Part shown: positions 43,328 through 51,625 of the stretch, piece after piece
How positions within the stretch are numbered: the stretch's first letter is position 1
Layout of the letters: every line of letters starts with the position of its first letter
Source of the DNA: Acidovorax sp. 107
GTDB taxonomy: Bacteria > Pseudomonadota > Gammaproteobacteria > Burkholderiales > Burkholderiaceae_C
NCBI RefSeq assembly: GCF_003058055.1
Contig: NZ_QBTZ01000001.1
Span: forward strand, 3,614,001-3,678,000
Direction: 5' to 3'
Length of the DNA stretch: 64,000 nucleotides
The notes under the pieces: generated by a model
What the model was told of the DNA's origin: nothing
Databases searched by the model: none
What the model saw: only the letters and a program-made list of their open reading frames with translations
Made by a program: the position numbers and the translations under genes

Positions 43328-44055
43328 CCGCCTGGCTTGATACCCTGTTGTTTGGCATCTATCCCTATATTTGCCTGGCCGTTTTCTTCATTGGCAGCTG
43401 GGCGCGTTTCGACCGCGACCAGTACACGTGGAAGAGCGATTCGTCGCAGCTGCTGCGCACCGGCAGCCTGCGCTGGGGCAGCAACCTGTTCCACATCGGC
43501 GTGCTGTTCCTGTTCTTCGGGCACACCTTTGGCATGCTGACGCCGCACTTTGTGTATGAGCATTTCATCAGTGCAGGCAACAAGCAGCTCATGGCCATGG
43601 TCTCCGGGGGCATTGCGGGCTTGCTGGCCTTTGTGGGCATCTCCATTTTGTTGCACCGTCGCCTGTCGGACGCGCGCATCCGCGCCACGTCCAAGACCAG
43701 CGACATTGTTCTGCTGATCCTGCTCTGGCTGCAACTGGCGCTGGGCCTGGCCACCATCCCGCTGTCGGCACAGCATCTGGACGGCTCCATGATGATGAAG
43801 CTGGCCGAGTGGGGCCAACGGGTGGTGACGTTCCGCAGCGGCGGGGTGGAGCTGCTGGCCGAGGCCGGCTGGATCTTCAAGGCCCACATGTTCCTGGGCA
43901 TGAGCATCTTCCTGATTTTCCCGTTCACCCGCCTGGTGCACGTCTGGAGCGGCTTTGGCACGCTGGCCTACGTGCTGCGTCCCTACCAGGTGGTGCGTGC
44001 GCGCCGTCTGAACCTGCCTCCAGGCCACATGCAGTCGCAAGACCGCCGCGCCTGA
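43324..44055 (+). CDS. narI: Respiratory nitrate reductase, cytochrome b gamma subunit
   Basis: NarI (243 residues) has five membrane helices and two b haems, and takes electrons from quinol to NarH. Visible features are LFGIYPYICLAVFFIGSWARF at the N-terminus, SNLFHIGVLFLFFGHTFGML with two likely haem histidines, and KAHMFLGMSIFLIFPFTRLVHVW with the other two. The length is slightly over E. coli's 225. It is coupled to narJ by an ATGA overlap and followed after 27 bases by a parvulin gene. Confidence 0.97.
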   Translation: MTAWLDTLLFGIYPYICLAVFFIGSWARFDRDQYTWKSDSSQLLRTGSLRWGSNLFHIGVLFLFFGHTFGMLTPHFVYEHFISAGNKQLMAMVSGGIAGLLAFVGISILLHRRLSDARIRATSKTSDIVLLILLWLQLALGLATIPLSAQHLDGSMMMKLAEWGQRVVTFRSGGVELLAEAGWIFKAHMFLGMSIFLIFPFTRLVHVWSGFGTLAYVLRPYQVVRARRLNLPPGHMQSQDRRA

Positions 44056-44082
44056 AACCCACTGATTCCCAAGGAGTACACC

Positions 44083-45027
44083 ATGAGCGGATGTGGAACC
44101 GGGAGCTGCGGATGCGGCTCCACAGACAGTAGCGCGGCGGCAGCCACTGCCAGCACGCTGACGCCCACGCAGTCGGCAGCCTATGAAGCCTTGGCCGCAA
44201 CGATGGATCAGGCACCGCCACTGGCTGCGCCGTCGCCCGATGCCGGTCACCCGCGCGGTCTGGTGGCTGACATCGCGCGCATCAACGGTGTCGCCCTGAA
44301 TGCGGCGCACGAGTTGCTGGATGAGGAGGCCCTGCGCCAACGGGCCTGCACGGAACTGCTGCGGCAGGCTGCCCAGCAGGCAGGGTTGCTGTCGGCAGAC
44401 GATGTTCCGGGCTCCGAGGGCGCGATCAGCACCGAGGCCTCGGACGCGATCGAGCAGCTGCTGGACCGCGAGCTGCCCGTCCCTGATCCGTCAGAGGAAG
44501 CTTGCCGACGCTACCACGAGGCCCACCCAGCGGCACACGCCCAGGGCGAGCGCGCACAACTGCGCCACGTGCTCTTTGCCGTGACGCCGGGCGTGGACGT
44601 GAAGCAGCTGCGCCTGCGGGCAGAGGCCATGCTGATCGACTTGCGCTGCGCAGACGATGGTGGTGCCAAGTTCGCCGAGGCAGCCGCCCAGTGGTCCAAC
44701 TGCCCCAGCGGCCAGCAGGGCGGCGACCTGGGCTGGTTGACCCGTGCCGACTGCGCGCCAGAGTTCGCCCGCGAGGTGTTTGGCAGCGCCGAGATCGGCG
44801 TGCTGGCGCGCCTGGTGCACAGCCGCTTTGGCCTGCACGTGGTGGAAGTGGTGGCCCGCGACCCTGGGCAGCAGCCCTCGTTCGAGGAAGTGCGCCAGGC
44901 CATCTCGCTCACCCTGCGTCAGCAGGCCTGGGTGAATGCGCTGCGCCAGTACCTACAGCTGCTGGCCGGTGCGGCCGTGGTGGATGGTGTGGCACTGGAC
45001 GCGGCGGATACCCCGCTCGTGCAGTAA
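44083..45027 (+). CDS. Parvulin-type peptidyl-prolyl isomerase with a Cys-rich N-terminus
   Basis: Residues about 150-265 form a parvulin domain: RAQLRHVLFAVTPGVDV, then CPSGQQGGDLGWLTRADCAP and LVHSRFGLHVVEVVARDPG. NifM-like helices lie before it. The N-terminus begins MSGCGTGSCGCGS, a cysteine-rich tag that could bind metal. No signal peptide is seen, so it is cytoplasmic. Such genes follow narI in many nar operons and probably help fold or assemble the reductase; the exact client is not known. Confidence 0.88.
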   Translation: MSGCGTGSCGCGSTDSSAAAATASTLTPTQSAAYEALAATMDQAPPLAAPSPDAGHPRGLVADIARINGVALNAAHELLDEEALRQRACTELLRQAAQQAGLLSADDVPGSEGAISTEASDAIEQLLDRELPVPDPSEEACRRYHEAHPAAHAQGERAQLRHVLFAVTPGVDVKQLRLRAEAMLIDLRCADDGGAKFAEAAAQWSNCPSGQQGGDLGWLTRADCAPEFAREVFGSAEIGVLARLVHSRFGLHVVEVVARDPGQQPSFEEVRQAISLTLRQQAWVNALRQYLQLLAGAAVVDGVALDAADTPLVQ

Positions 45028-45063
45028 TTGCATCGCCCCTCTCCGCTACCGATTGCCCGCCCC

Positions 45064-45741
45064 ATGCCCGACGAGTTGCTGGACCGTTTGCGCCGCTTCC
45101 ATGACGACGCCTTTCCCCAGTATCGCCAGCAGTTCCAGGCGCTGGTGGATGAGGGGCAGCATCCCACCACCTTGTTCATTGGCTGTTCCGACTCTCGCCT
45201 GGTGCCCTACCTGCTCACAGGCGCAGGGCCGGGTGAGCTGTTTCTGGTGCGCAATGTGGGGGCCTTCATTCCGCCGTATGACGGATCGCATGGCCACCAT
45301 GGCACCACGGCGGCCATCGAATTTGCGGTGCTCAACCTGAAGGTGCGCCGCATCGTGGTGTGCGGCCACAGTCACTGTGGGGCTATCAAGGCGATGTATG
45401 GTGAGGTGTCGCCTGAGGCGCCCAACCTGAACCACTGGCTGGACCTGGGGCGCGAGGCCTTGTTGCCCATGCAGCCAGGCCCCGAGGTGCTGCGCCGCAC
45501 CGAGCAGCGTGCCGTGGTGCTGCAACTCGAACGCCTCATGGAGTACCCCATGGTGCGCAGTCGTGTGCAGTCGGGCCAGATCAGTCTGCATGGCTGGCAC
45601 TATGTGATCGAGGACGGTGAGGTCCATGTGTTCGATGTACAGACCGGTGGGTTTGTGCCTGCCTCGCAGTCCGACCACAGCGGTACCGGCCCCTATCAGC
45701 CGTATGTGGAGCATGACGGGCAAGTGCTGGTGGACGAGTGA
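45064..45741 (+). CDS. Beta-class carbonic anhydrase
   Basis: The 225-residue enzyme has the zinc ligands C41 (FIGCSDSR, with the D43-R45 dyad), H102 and C105 (VVCGHSHCGA). It interconverts CO2 and bicarbonate. ATG 45064 gives the usual start; an upstream in-frame TTG at 45028 is less likely. It follows the nar-linked parvulin by 36 bases and may be in the same transcript. A possible role is to supply bicarbonate or manage pH during denitrification, which is inference. Confidence 0.93.
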   Translation: MPDELLDRLRRFHDDAFPQYRQQFQALVDEGQHPTTLFIGCSDSRLVPYLLTGAGPGELFLVRNVGAFIPPYDGSHGHHGTTAAIEFAVLNLKVRRIVVCGHSHCGAIKAMYGEVSPEAPNLNHWLDLGREALLPMQPGPEVLRRTEQRAVVLQLERLMEYPMVRSRVQSGQISLHGWHYVIEDGEVHVFDVQTGGFVPASQSDHSGTGPYQPYVEHDGQVLVDE

Positions 45742-45841
45742 CCTGTCCCCCGCTTGCCAGGAGCCAGCATTCGGAGTGGAATGAGCGCTCCTTGACGGAA
45801 CGCAACCCCGTTTCAGCGTGAAACCCAAATCATCGGCCCCC

Positions 45842-48286
45842 ATGAAACGCGAACCCCAGCCCCCTCTCCACCCCACCGCTTCCCTGCAGCCCATCAGCCT
45901 GGATGTGCTGCGCGAGAAATACCTCAAACCCGGCGAGACCACCGCTGACGAGCTTTACCAACGCGTGGCGCGGTCCCTGGCCTCGGTCGAAAAGCCTGAG
46001 CTGCGCGAAAAGTACGAAACCCTGTTTTTGGCCAATCTGAAGGCGGGCGCCATCGGTGCTGGCCGCATCATGAGCGCCGCAGGCACCGATATCCAGGCCA
46101 CGCTCATCAACTGCTTTGTGCAGCCCGTGGGCGACTGCATCCAGGGCGTGGACGACGAGGGCTTTCCGGGCATCTATGAAGCCCTGCGCGAGGCCGCCGA
46201 GACCATGCGCCGTGGCGGTGGCGTGGGCTACGACTTCTCGCGCATCCGTCCCAAGGGCGCGCAGGTCAAGGCCACGGCTTCCATGGCGTCGGGGCCGTGC
46301 AGCTACATGAACGTGTTCGACCAGTCTTGCTCCACCGTGGAGAGCGCCGGCGCACGCCGGGGCGCCCAGATGGGCGTGCTGCGCATAGACCATCCCGATG
46401 TGCACGAGTTCATCACCGCCAAGCGCACGCCGGGCCGCTGGAACAATTTCAACGTGTCGGTGGGGGTGTCGGACGAGTTCATCCATGCCGTGCAGAACAA
46501 CGCGCCGTGGGAGCTGGTGCACAAGGCCCGCCCTGGCGCTGCCGTGCTGGCCCAGGGCGCCTACCAGCGTGCCGATGGCCTGTGGGTGTACGCCACCGTG
46601 CCGGCGCGCGAGCTGTGGGACACGATCATGAAATCGGCCTACGACTTTGCCGAGCCGGGCATCCTGTTCCTTGGCCGCATCAACGAAGACAACAACCTGC
46701 ACTATTGCGAAGACATCGCGGCGACCAACCCCTGTGGCGAGCAGCCGCTGCCTTCGTACGGGTGCTGCGACCTGGGTCCCGTCATCCTGACCCGTTTTGT
46801 GCGCCACCCCTTTGGCTTTGGTGGTGTGGCGGCGTTTGACTTCGACGCCTTCACCAAGGCGGTGGCGCTGCAGGTGCGTGCCCTCGACAACGTGCTCGAT
46901 GTGACCTACTGGCCACTGCCGCAGCAGCGCGACGAGGCCATGGCCAAACGCCGCATTGGCGTCGGCTTTACCGGCATGGGCAACACGCTGGCCATGCTGT
47001 GCCTGCGTTACGACCTGCCCGAGGGCCGCACCATGGCCGCGCGCATTGCCGAGTGCATGCGCGACGCTGCGTACGCCGCATCGGTGGACCTGGCGCGCGA
47101 GAAAGGGGTGTTCCCGAAGTTCGACGCCAACGGCTATCTGGCCGAAGGCACGTTCGCCAGCCGCCTGCCGGAATCGCTCAAGGCGGCCATTCACCAGCAC
47201 GGCATCCGCAACAGCCACCTGCTGTCCATCGCCCCCACGGGCACTGTGAGCCTGGCCTTTGCCGACAATGCGTCCAACGGCATCGAGCCGCCGTTTTCGT
47301 GGATGTACAAGCGCAAGAAGCGCGAGTCGGACGGCAGCACCACCGAATACGCGGTGGAAGACCATGCCTGGCGCCTCTACCGCGAGCTGGGCGGCGACGC
47401 GGATGCGCTGCCCGACTACTTCGTATCGGCCCTGGCCATGCCTGCCGAAGGCCACATCGCCATGATGGAAGCCGTGCAGCCCTTTGTGGACACCGCGATT
47501 TCCAAGACCGTCAACATCCCCGCTGACTACCCCTACGAAGGGTTCAAGGACCTGTATCTGCAGGCCTGGCGTGCGAAGCTCAAGGGCCTGGCCACCTACC
47601 GGCCCAACGCCATCCTCGGATCGGTGCTGGAAACCCATGCAACTCCTGCGCCTGCGCCCGCTGCGGCACCTGTGGCGGCACCTGCACCGGTGGTGGACCC
47701 CATGCGCACCGTGATCGAGAGCCGACCGCAAGGCGGGCTGTCGGCGGTGGCCGAAAAGCTCGAATACTGGACACAGGAGGGCCACAAGACCCTGTACCTC
47801 ATCGTGTCGTTCCTGCCCGTGCCCACGGGCGTGGGCAACGGTACGGTGGACCGTGCCATCGAGTTCTTCATGCCCGTGGGCCAAAGCGGCGAGTCGCAGC
47901 AGTGGATCACTTCCAGCATGCGGCTGTTGTCGCTCGCAGCGCGTGGGGGCTTCCTGGAGCGGGCGCTGTCGGACATGCGCAAGGTCGCCTGGGACCGTGG
48001 CCCGGTGCGCCTGGGCACTCATCGCAAAGACGATGGCACCATGGTGCCGATGTGGCATGACTCCGAAGTGGCGGCCATGGCCTACGCCATCCAGAACATC
48101 CTGGCGCGCCGGGTGGCCGACCCGGTGCAGCAGCAGCTGCCGCTGGATGAGCCCGCTCCCCCGCCCGTGGCCGTGCCCCAGGCCATGGCGGGCAAGAAGT
48201 GCAGCGAATGCGGGGCGCACGCCGTGATCCGCAAGGATGGTTGCGACTACTGCACGCAGTGTGGGCACCTGGGAAGCTGCGGATGA
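45842..48286 (+). CDS. nrdJ: Adenosylcobalamin-dependent (class II) ribonucleotide reductase
   Basis: This 814-residue enzyme reduces ribonucleotides using a B12-derived radical and needs no oxygen. The ten-strand barrel motifs include GAGRIMSAAGTDIQATLINCF, FSRIRPKGA, the NPCGEQPLPSYGCCDLG thiyl loop near 300 and PTGTVSLAFADNASNGIEP near 463. A proline/alanine linker precedes a C-terminal domain ending in a zinc-ribbon CSECG...CDYCTQCGHLGSCG that regenerates the active-site thiols. ATG 45842 was preferred over an in-frame start at 45818. No cobalamin riboswitch is visible in the 100 bases upstream. The stop overlaps nnrS as ATGA. Confidence 0.93.
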   Translation: MKREPQPPLHPTASLQPISLDVLREKYLKPGETTADELYQRVARSLASVEKPELREKYETLFLANLKAGAIGAGRIMSAAGTDIQATLINCFVQPVGDCIQGVDDEGFPGIYEALREAAETMRRGGGVGYDFSRIRPKGAQVKATASMASGPCSYMNVFDQSCSTVESAGARRGAQMGVLRIDHPDVHEFITAKRTPGRWNNFNVSVGVSDEFIHAVQNNAPWELVHKARPGAAVLAQGAYQRADGLWVYATVPARELWDTIMKSAYDFAEPGILFLGRINEDNNLHYCEDIAATNPCGEQPLPSYGCCDLGPVILTRFVRHPFGFGGVAAFDFDAFTKAVALQVRALDNVLDVTYWPLPQQRDEAMAKRRIGVGFTGMGNTLAMLCLRYDLPEGRTMAARIAECMRDAAYAASVDLAREKGVFPKFDANGYLAEGTFASRLPESLKAAIHQHGIRNSHLLSIAPTGTVSLAFADNASNGIEPPFSWMYKRKKRESDGSTTEYAVEDHAWRLYRELGGDADALPDYFVSALAMPAEGHIAMMEAVQPFVDTAISKTVNIPADYPYEGFKDLYLQAWRAKLKGLATYRPNAILGSVLETHATPAPAPAAAPVAAPAPVVDPMRTVIESRPQGGLSAVAEKLEYWTQEGHKTLYLIVSFLPVPTGVGNGTVDRAIEFFMPVGQSGESQQWITSSMRLLSLAARGGFLERALSDMRKVAWDRGPVRLGTHRKDDGTMVPMWHDSEVAAMAYAIQNILARRVADPVQQQLPLDEPAPPPVAVPQAMAGKKCSECGAHAVIRKDGCDYCTQCGHLGSCG

Positions 48287-49617
48287 CCACTCCTCGGCCC
48301 ACCATTCCCGTGCGGGCAGCGTCGGGCAAGCCGTCTGCCGAGGCACTCGCGCAGATGGACAGGCACTGGCGCTGGCGCTATGTGATGCTGGCGCCCCATC
48401 GGCTGGGTTTTTTGCTCGCCATGGCGGTGCTGGTGGCTTCGGGGATGTGGTGGGCATTGGTGCAGGTGGACCGGTCCACCCAGTGGTGGGCATTGCCTGC
48501 CGCGCTGCCGCCCACGCTGGTGCATTCCGCAGTGATGGCTTTTGGATTCATCCCGCTGTTCTTCTCGGGCTTTCTCTTCACGGCGGGCCCCAAGTGGCTG
48601 GGGGTGGAGCCGCTGCCTGTCAGCGCGCTGCGGTTTCCCCTGCTCGCCCAGGCTGCAGGCTGGTTGCTGTGGCTGGCTGGCGCGCATTGGCATGCTGTGG
48701 TCGCGCTGGTCGGGCTTGCGCTGGCCTGCGGCGGGCTGGTGTGGATGACGGTGCAGTTCTGGGGCCGGGTGCGGTTGAGCCAGGCGCAGGACCAGCTTCA
48801 TGCGCGCGTGATTGCGGGCGCTTGCCTGCTCGGCAGCGTCAGCGTGGCGGGGCTGTGGCTCAGCCTGGTGCTGGGGGCCCCCGCAGTGGCCAGGGCGTGG
48901 GTGATCACGGGCCTCTGGGGGTTTGTGGTCGTGGTGTATGTCACGGTGGCGCACCGCATGATTCCCTTTTTTACCTCCAGTGCCATGCCCATGGTGCAAG
49001 CCTGGCGGCCTTTCTGGGTGCTTTGGCTCATGCTGGCGGCGGCGTTCCTGCAGGTGCTGGCCGTGTGGCTTGAATGGGCCGGCATCTCTGCCAGCGCCGC
49101 GGGCCCCGCCTGGGGACTGGTGCATGGCGCGCTGCAGCTGGCGGTGGGGGGCGTGCTGATCTGGCTGGCCTGCGTGTGGGGGCTGGTGCAGAGCCTCAAG
49201 AACAAGCTGCTGGCCATGCTGCACATTGGCTTCTTGTGGCTGGGTGTGTCCTTCTTGCTCGGGGGCGTGTCCGCGTGGCTGGCCTGGGGGCTGGGCGTTG
49301 GCGGCCTGGGCCTGGGCGCCCTGCATGCGCTCACCATGGGATGCCTGGCGTCGTTGATGCTGGCCATGGTCACGCGGGTGTCTTGTGGGCACAGCGGGCG
49401 GGCGTTGGTGGCTGACCGCATGGCGTGGTCGCTGTTCTGGCTGCTGCAGGCCGCCACGGTGCTGCGCATTGTGGCTGCGGTGCCGGGTGTCCCCGGTGTG
49501 GTGCTGCTCTGGCTGCTACCGGTGGCCGCCGTGCTGTGGGCTGGCACCATGGCGGCGTGGGGTGTGCGCCTGGGCCGCTGGTATGGCTGTCTGCGGGCCG
49601 ATGGCCGACCGGGCTGA
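48283..49617 (+). CDS. nnrS: NnrS-family haem-copper membrane protein
   Basis: This 444-residue protein has about 12 hydrophobic segments and NnrS signatures: LAPHRLGFLLAMAVL, LVHSAVMAFGFIPLFFSGFLFT (with conserved His), TVAHRMIPFFTSSAMP and ALHAL-TMGCLASLMLAM-TRVSCGHSGR. NnrS proteins bind haem and copper and protect against nitric oxide, a by-product of nitrate respiration. The start overlaps the nrdJ stop as ATGA, so the two are translationally coupled, an unusual pairing. Confidence 0.92.
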   Translation: MTTPRPTIPVRAASGKPSAEALAQMDRHWRWRYVMLAPHRLGFLLAMAVLVASGMWWALVQVDRSTQWWALPAALPPTLVHSAVMAFGFIPLFFSGFLFTAGPKWLGVEPLPVSALRFPLLAQAAGWLLWLAGAHWHAVVALVGLALACGGLVWMTVQFWGRVRLSQAQDQLHARVIAGACLLGSVSVAGLWLSLVLGAPAVARAWVITGLWGFVVVVYVTVAHRMIPFFTSSAMPMVQAWRPFWVLWLMLAAAFLQVLAVWLEWAGISASAAGPAWGLVHGALQLAVGGVLIWLACVWGLVQSLKNKLLAMLHIGFLWLGVSFLLGGVSAWLAWGLGVGGLGLGALHALTMGCLASLMLAMVTRVSCGHSGRALVADRMAWSLFWLLQAATVLRIVAAVPGVPGVVLLWLLPVAAVLWAGTMAAWGVRLGRWYGCLRADGRPG

Positions 49618-49640
49618 ACCCGCTCCTTCAAGGATTTGCA

Positions 49641-50318
49641 ATGGCTGTCATTCCCTGGCCTTTGAGCCACGTATCCAAGCCTCCCGCTGCCTCCGCACGC
49701 GCGCCGGTGGCGGAGGATGTGGCGGGCATGGCTGCGGCGCTGATCCAGTCGCGCCAGACCATCCTGCCCAAGCGACTGGGCACCCCCGGGCCGAATGCCG
49801 CCGAATTGGCGCAGATCCTCCAGGCCGCAGCCCATGCGCCAGACCATGGCCAACTGGTGCCCTGGCGGTTTGTGCTGGTGCCTGATGCCTCGCGCCCCAT
49901 GCTGGCCGGTGTGTTTGCCCAGGCCTTGTTGGAGCGCGACCCGGCTGCCACCCCCGAGCAGGCCGAGCAGGCGCGGGAGAAGGCATACCGGTCTCCCGTG
50001 CTGCTGCTGGCGGTGGTGGACGCTGAGCGCGGCGATGCCGAGATCGACCTGGCCGAGCGCACCGTCTCTGCTGGTTGCGCCGTGCAGAATATGCTGCTGA
50101 TGGCCACCGCGCAGGGGTTCGGATCGGCACTGACTAGCGGCAAGGCCTTGAAGGCGGCCAGCCTGCGCGCACTGTTTCAGCTGGCACCGTCTGAGCAGGC
50201 CCTGTGTTTCATCAGCATCGGTACCGTACAGTCGCGCAAAGCGGCGCGGGCTCGTCCCGCGGCGAGGGCCTACGTGAGTACGCTGGATGCCGAACGGGGC
50301 GTGGTACCCGGTTTTTAA
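49641..50318 (+). CDS. Nitroreductase-family flavoprotein, YdjA-like
   Basis: The 225-residue protein has the FMN-binding nitroreductase pattern: a SRQTILPKRLGTPGPNAAEL segment, AAHAPDHGQLVPWRFVLV near 70 and, later, AVQNMLLMATAQGFGSALTSG. The short form resembles the YdjA subgroup, which uses NAD(P)H. Its substrate is not known; nitrite stress or nitro compounds are possible. An AAGGA site lies 5 bases before ATG 49641. It follows nnrS by 23 bases in the same orientation. Confidence 0.87.
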   Translation: MAVIPWPLSHVSKPPAASARAPVAEDVAGMAAALIQSRQTILPKRLGTPGPNAAELAQILQAAAHAPDHGQLVPWRFVLVPDASRPMLAGVFAQALLERDPAATPEQAEQAREKAYRSPVLLLAVVDAERGDAEIDLAERTVSAGCAVQNMLLMATAQGFGSALTSGKALKAASLRALFQLAPSEQALCFISIGTVQSRKAARARPAARAYVSTLDAERGVVPGF

Positions 50319-50354
50319 AGCCCCGCCCCCTTTCTTTGATTGCGAGACTTTTTC

Positions 50355-50768
50355 ATGGATATTTCCAGTTTTGACGACCTGCTGCAGGCAGCACGCATGC
50401 AGCCTGAACCCCAGCGCCTGCTGTTTGTCTTTGCGGCGGTCGAGTTGCCTGATGACGCCACCCCCGCGCAGCGCGCGCGTTTCGAGGCCGGGCAGGGCGG
50501 CTCCCTGGCGCCGCTGATGTGCGTGGACAAGACGCCACAGGAACTGGCATCGTTCGACGCGTTGGTGGACGAGGCCCGCCAGTTCACCGCCCCGGGCCAC
50601 GACTGGGCCATCGTGTTTGCGGCGGCCCTCTCGGGCACGCTGAACAAGGCGCCCACCAGTGCCGATGCCGAGGCTCCGTTGCAGCGCATGGTGGATGCGA
50701 TCAAGGGCGGCGCGCATGGGGCGTTCATTCCGTTCGACCGCCAGGGTCACCCTGTGCGGTTTGGCTGA
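50355..50768 (+). CDS. Conserved hypothetical protein, 137 aa
   Basis: The protein starts MDISSFDDLLQAARMQPEPQ and is acidic, soluble and predicted alpha/beta, with LLFVFAAVELPDDATPAQ and a C-terminal GGAHGAFIPFDRQGHPVRF. No domain is recognised. It lies between the nitroreductase and hemerythrin genes, with 36 and 8 bases either side, so it is probably part of the same operon. A TTG at 50340 is an alternative start with 5 more residues. Confidence 0.7.
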   Translation: MDISSFDDLLQAARMQPEPQRLLFVFAAVELPDDATPAQRARFEAGQGGSLAPLMCVDKTPQELASFDALVDEARQFTAPGHDWAIVFAAALSGTLNKAPTSADAEAPLQRMVDAIKGGAHGAFIPFDRQGHPVRFG

Positions 50769-50776
50769 GGCGAGCC

Positions 50777-51370
50777 ATGGCTTCTGCCTCCGCACCTGCA
50801 CCGACATCGGCTGCCATCCTCGGGGGCGCCATACCGCGCCACGTGCCAGGCTTCAGTGCGCCCGCCGTGGGCTTCGAGCAGCCCTTTGCCATGCTGGAGG
50901 CTTGCCACGAACGCGTGCAGCGTACGCTGGGTTTGCTGGGCCGCTTGCGTGCCCATGTGCAGGCGCAAGGGGTGGACAACGATGCCCGCCAGGCCGCGCG
51001 CGATGTGCTGCGCTATTTCGACATCGCGGCGCCGCTGCACCACCAGGACGAAGAGCTGCATGTGTTCCCGCTGCTGCTTGCCCAAGCCACGCCCGAAGTG
51101 AAGGACCTGGTCTCGCAACTGCAGCGGGACCATGTGGCCATGACGTCCGACTGGGCGGCAGCCCGGGCTGGCCTGCAGGCGATGGTGGACGGGGGCTCCT
51201 CGGGCTTTACCCCGCAGGATGAGGCCGCGTTGGACCGCTTTGCTGCCCGGTATGACGCCCACATTGCCGCCGAAGAAGGGGTGGCCTACCCCGCAGCTGC
51301 CACGTTGCTGGCGCCAGATGCGCTCGCCGCGATGGGGCGTGAGATGGCTGCGCGGCGTGGTGCTACCTGA
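50777..51370 (+). CDS. Hemerythrin-domain protein
   Basis: This 197-residue protein forms a four-helix bundle with di-iron ligand candidates H44 (EACHERVQR), HHQDEELHVFP (His and Glu near 95), QRDHVAM and YDAHIAAEEGVAYP. That pattern matches the HHE/hemerythrin family. Such proteins sense or buffer oxygen or nitric oxide, or repair iron centres, which fits its place at the end of the nitrate-respiration cluster. The first 25 residues are alanine/proline rich. Confidence 0.87.
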   Translation: MASASAPAPTSAAILGGAIPRHVPGFSAPAVGFEQPFAMLEACHERVQRTLGLLGRLRAHVQAQGVDNDARQAARDVLRYFDIAAPLHHQDEELHVFPLLLAQATPEVKDLVSQLQRDHVAMTSDWAAARAGLQAMVDGGSSGFTPQDEAALDRFAARYDAHIAAEEGVAYPAAATLLAPDALAAMGREMAARRGAT

Positions 51371-51430
51371 TTGCTATTAAAAATATAGCTTTCGAAGCAT
51401 ATTCGACTAGCGCAAGAAGCCATTTGGGCT
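51371..51430 (+). repeat. Interspersed repeat, copy 8
   Basis: Reads TTGCTATTAAAAATATAGCT, then GCATATTCGACTAGCGCA, AGAAGCCATTTGGGC. It is one of the best-preserved copies and starts at the hemerythrin gene's stop codon. The rest of the 255-base gap to the next gene shows no other feature. Confidence 0.8.
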
Positions 51431-51625
51431 GGATTTCTTGCCTGGACGGCTTTTCAAGGGCCTGAAGAGTCCCTGGGACGCGCAGCGCACGGTGGTGGCC
51501 GTTGCCCGGTGGCGATGCCAGCCGTTCCGTCTGGGCAGTACCGTTGCAGCCGCAGCGGGTAGGTGCCGCGCGATACTGCGGGGTTGCGCACGCCGCCTGC
51601 TGCGCCTGCTAGTCCCCCGTTTCGT

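Noticed and set aside
45792..45805. FNR-type box TTGACGGAACGCAA before nrdJ
   Set aside because: The second half matches the consensus at only three of five bases; too weak to annotate.
45742..45841. A cobalamin riboswitch before nrdJ
   Set aside because: The gap is about 100 bases, too short, and no B12-box-like sequence is visible.
45830..48493. An 887-codon frame antisense to nrdJ
   Set aside because: Composition and lack of any motif mark it as a shadow of nrdJ.
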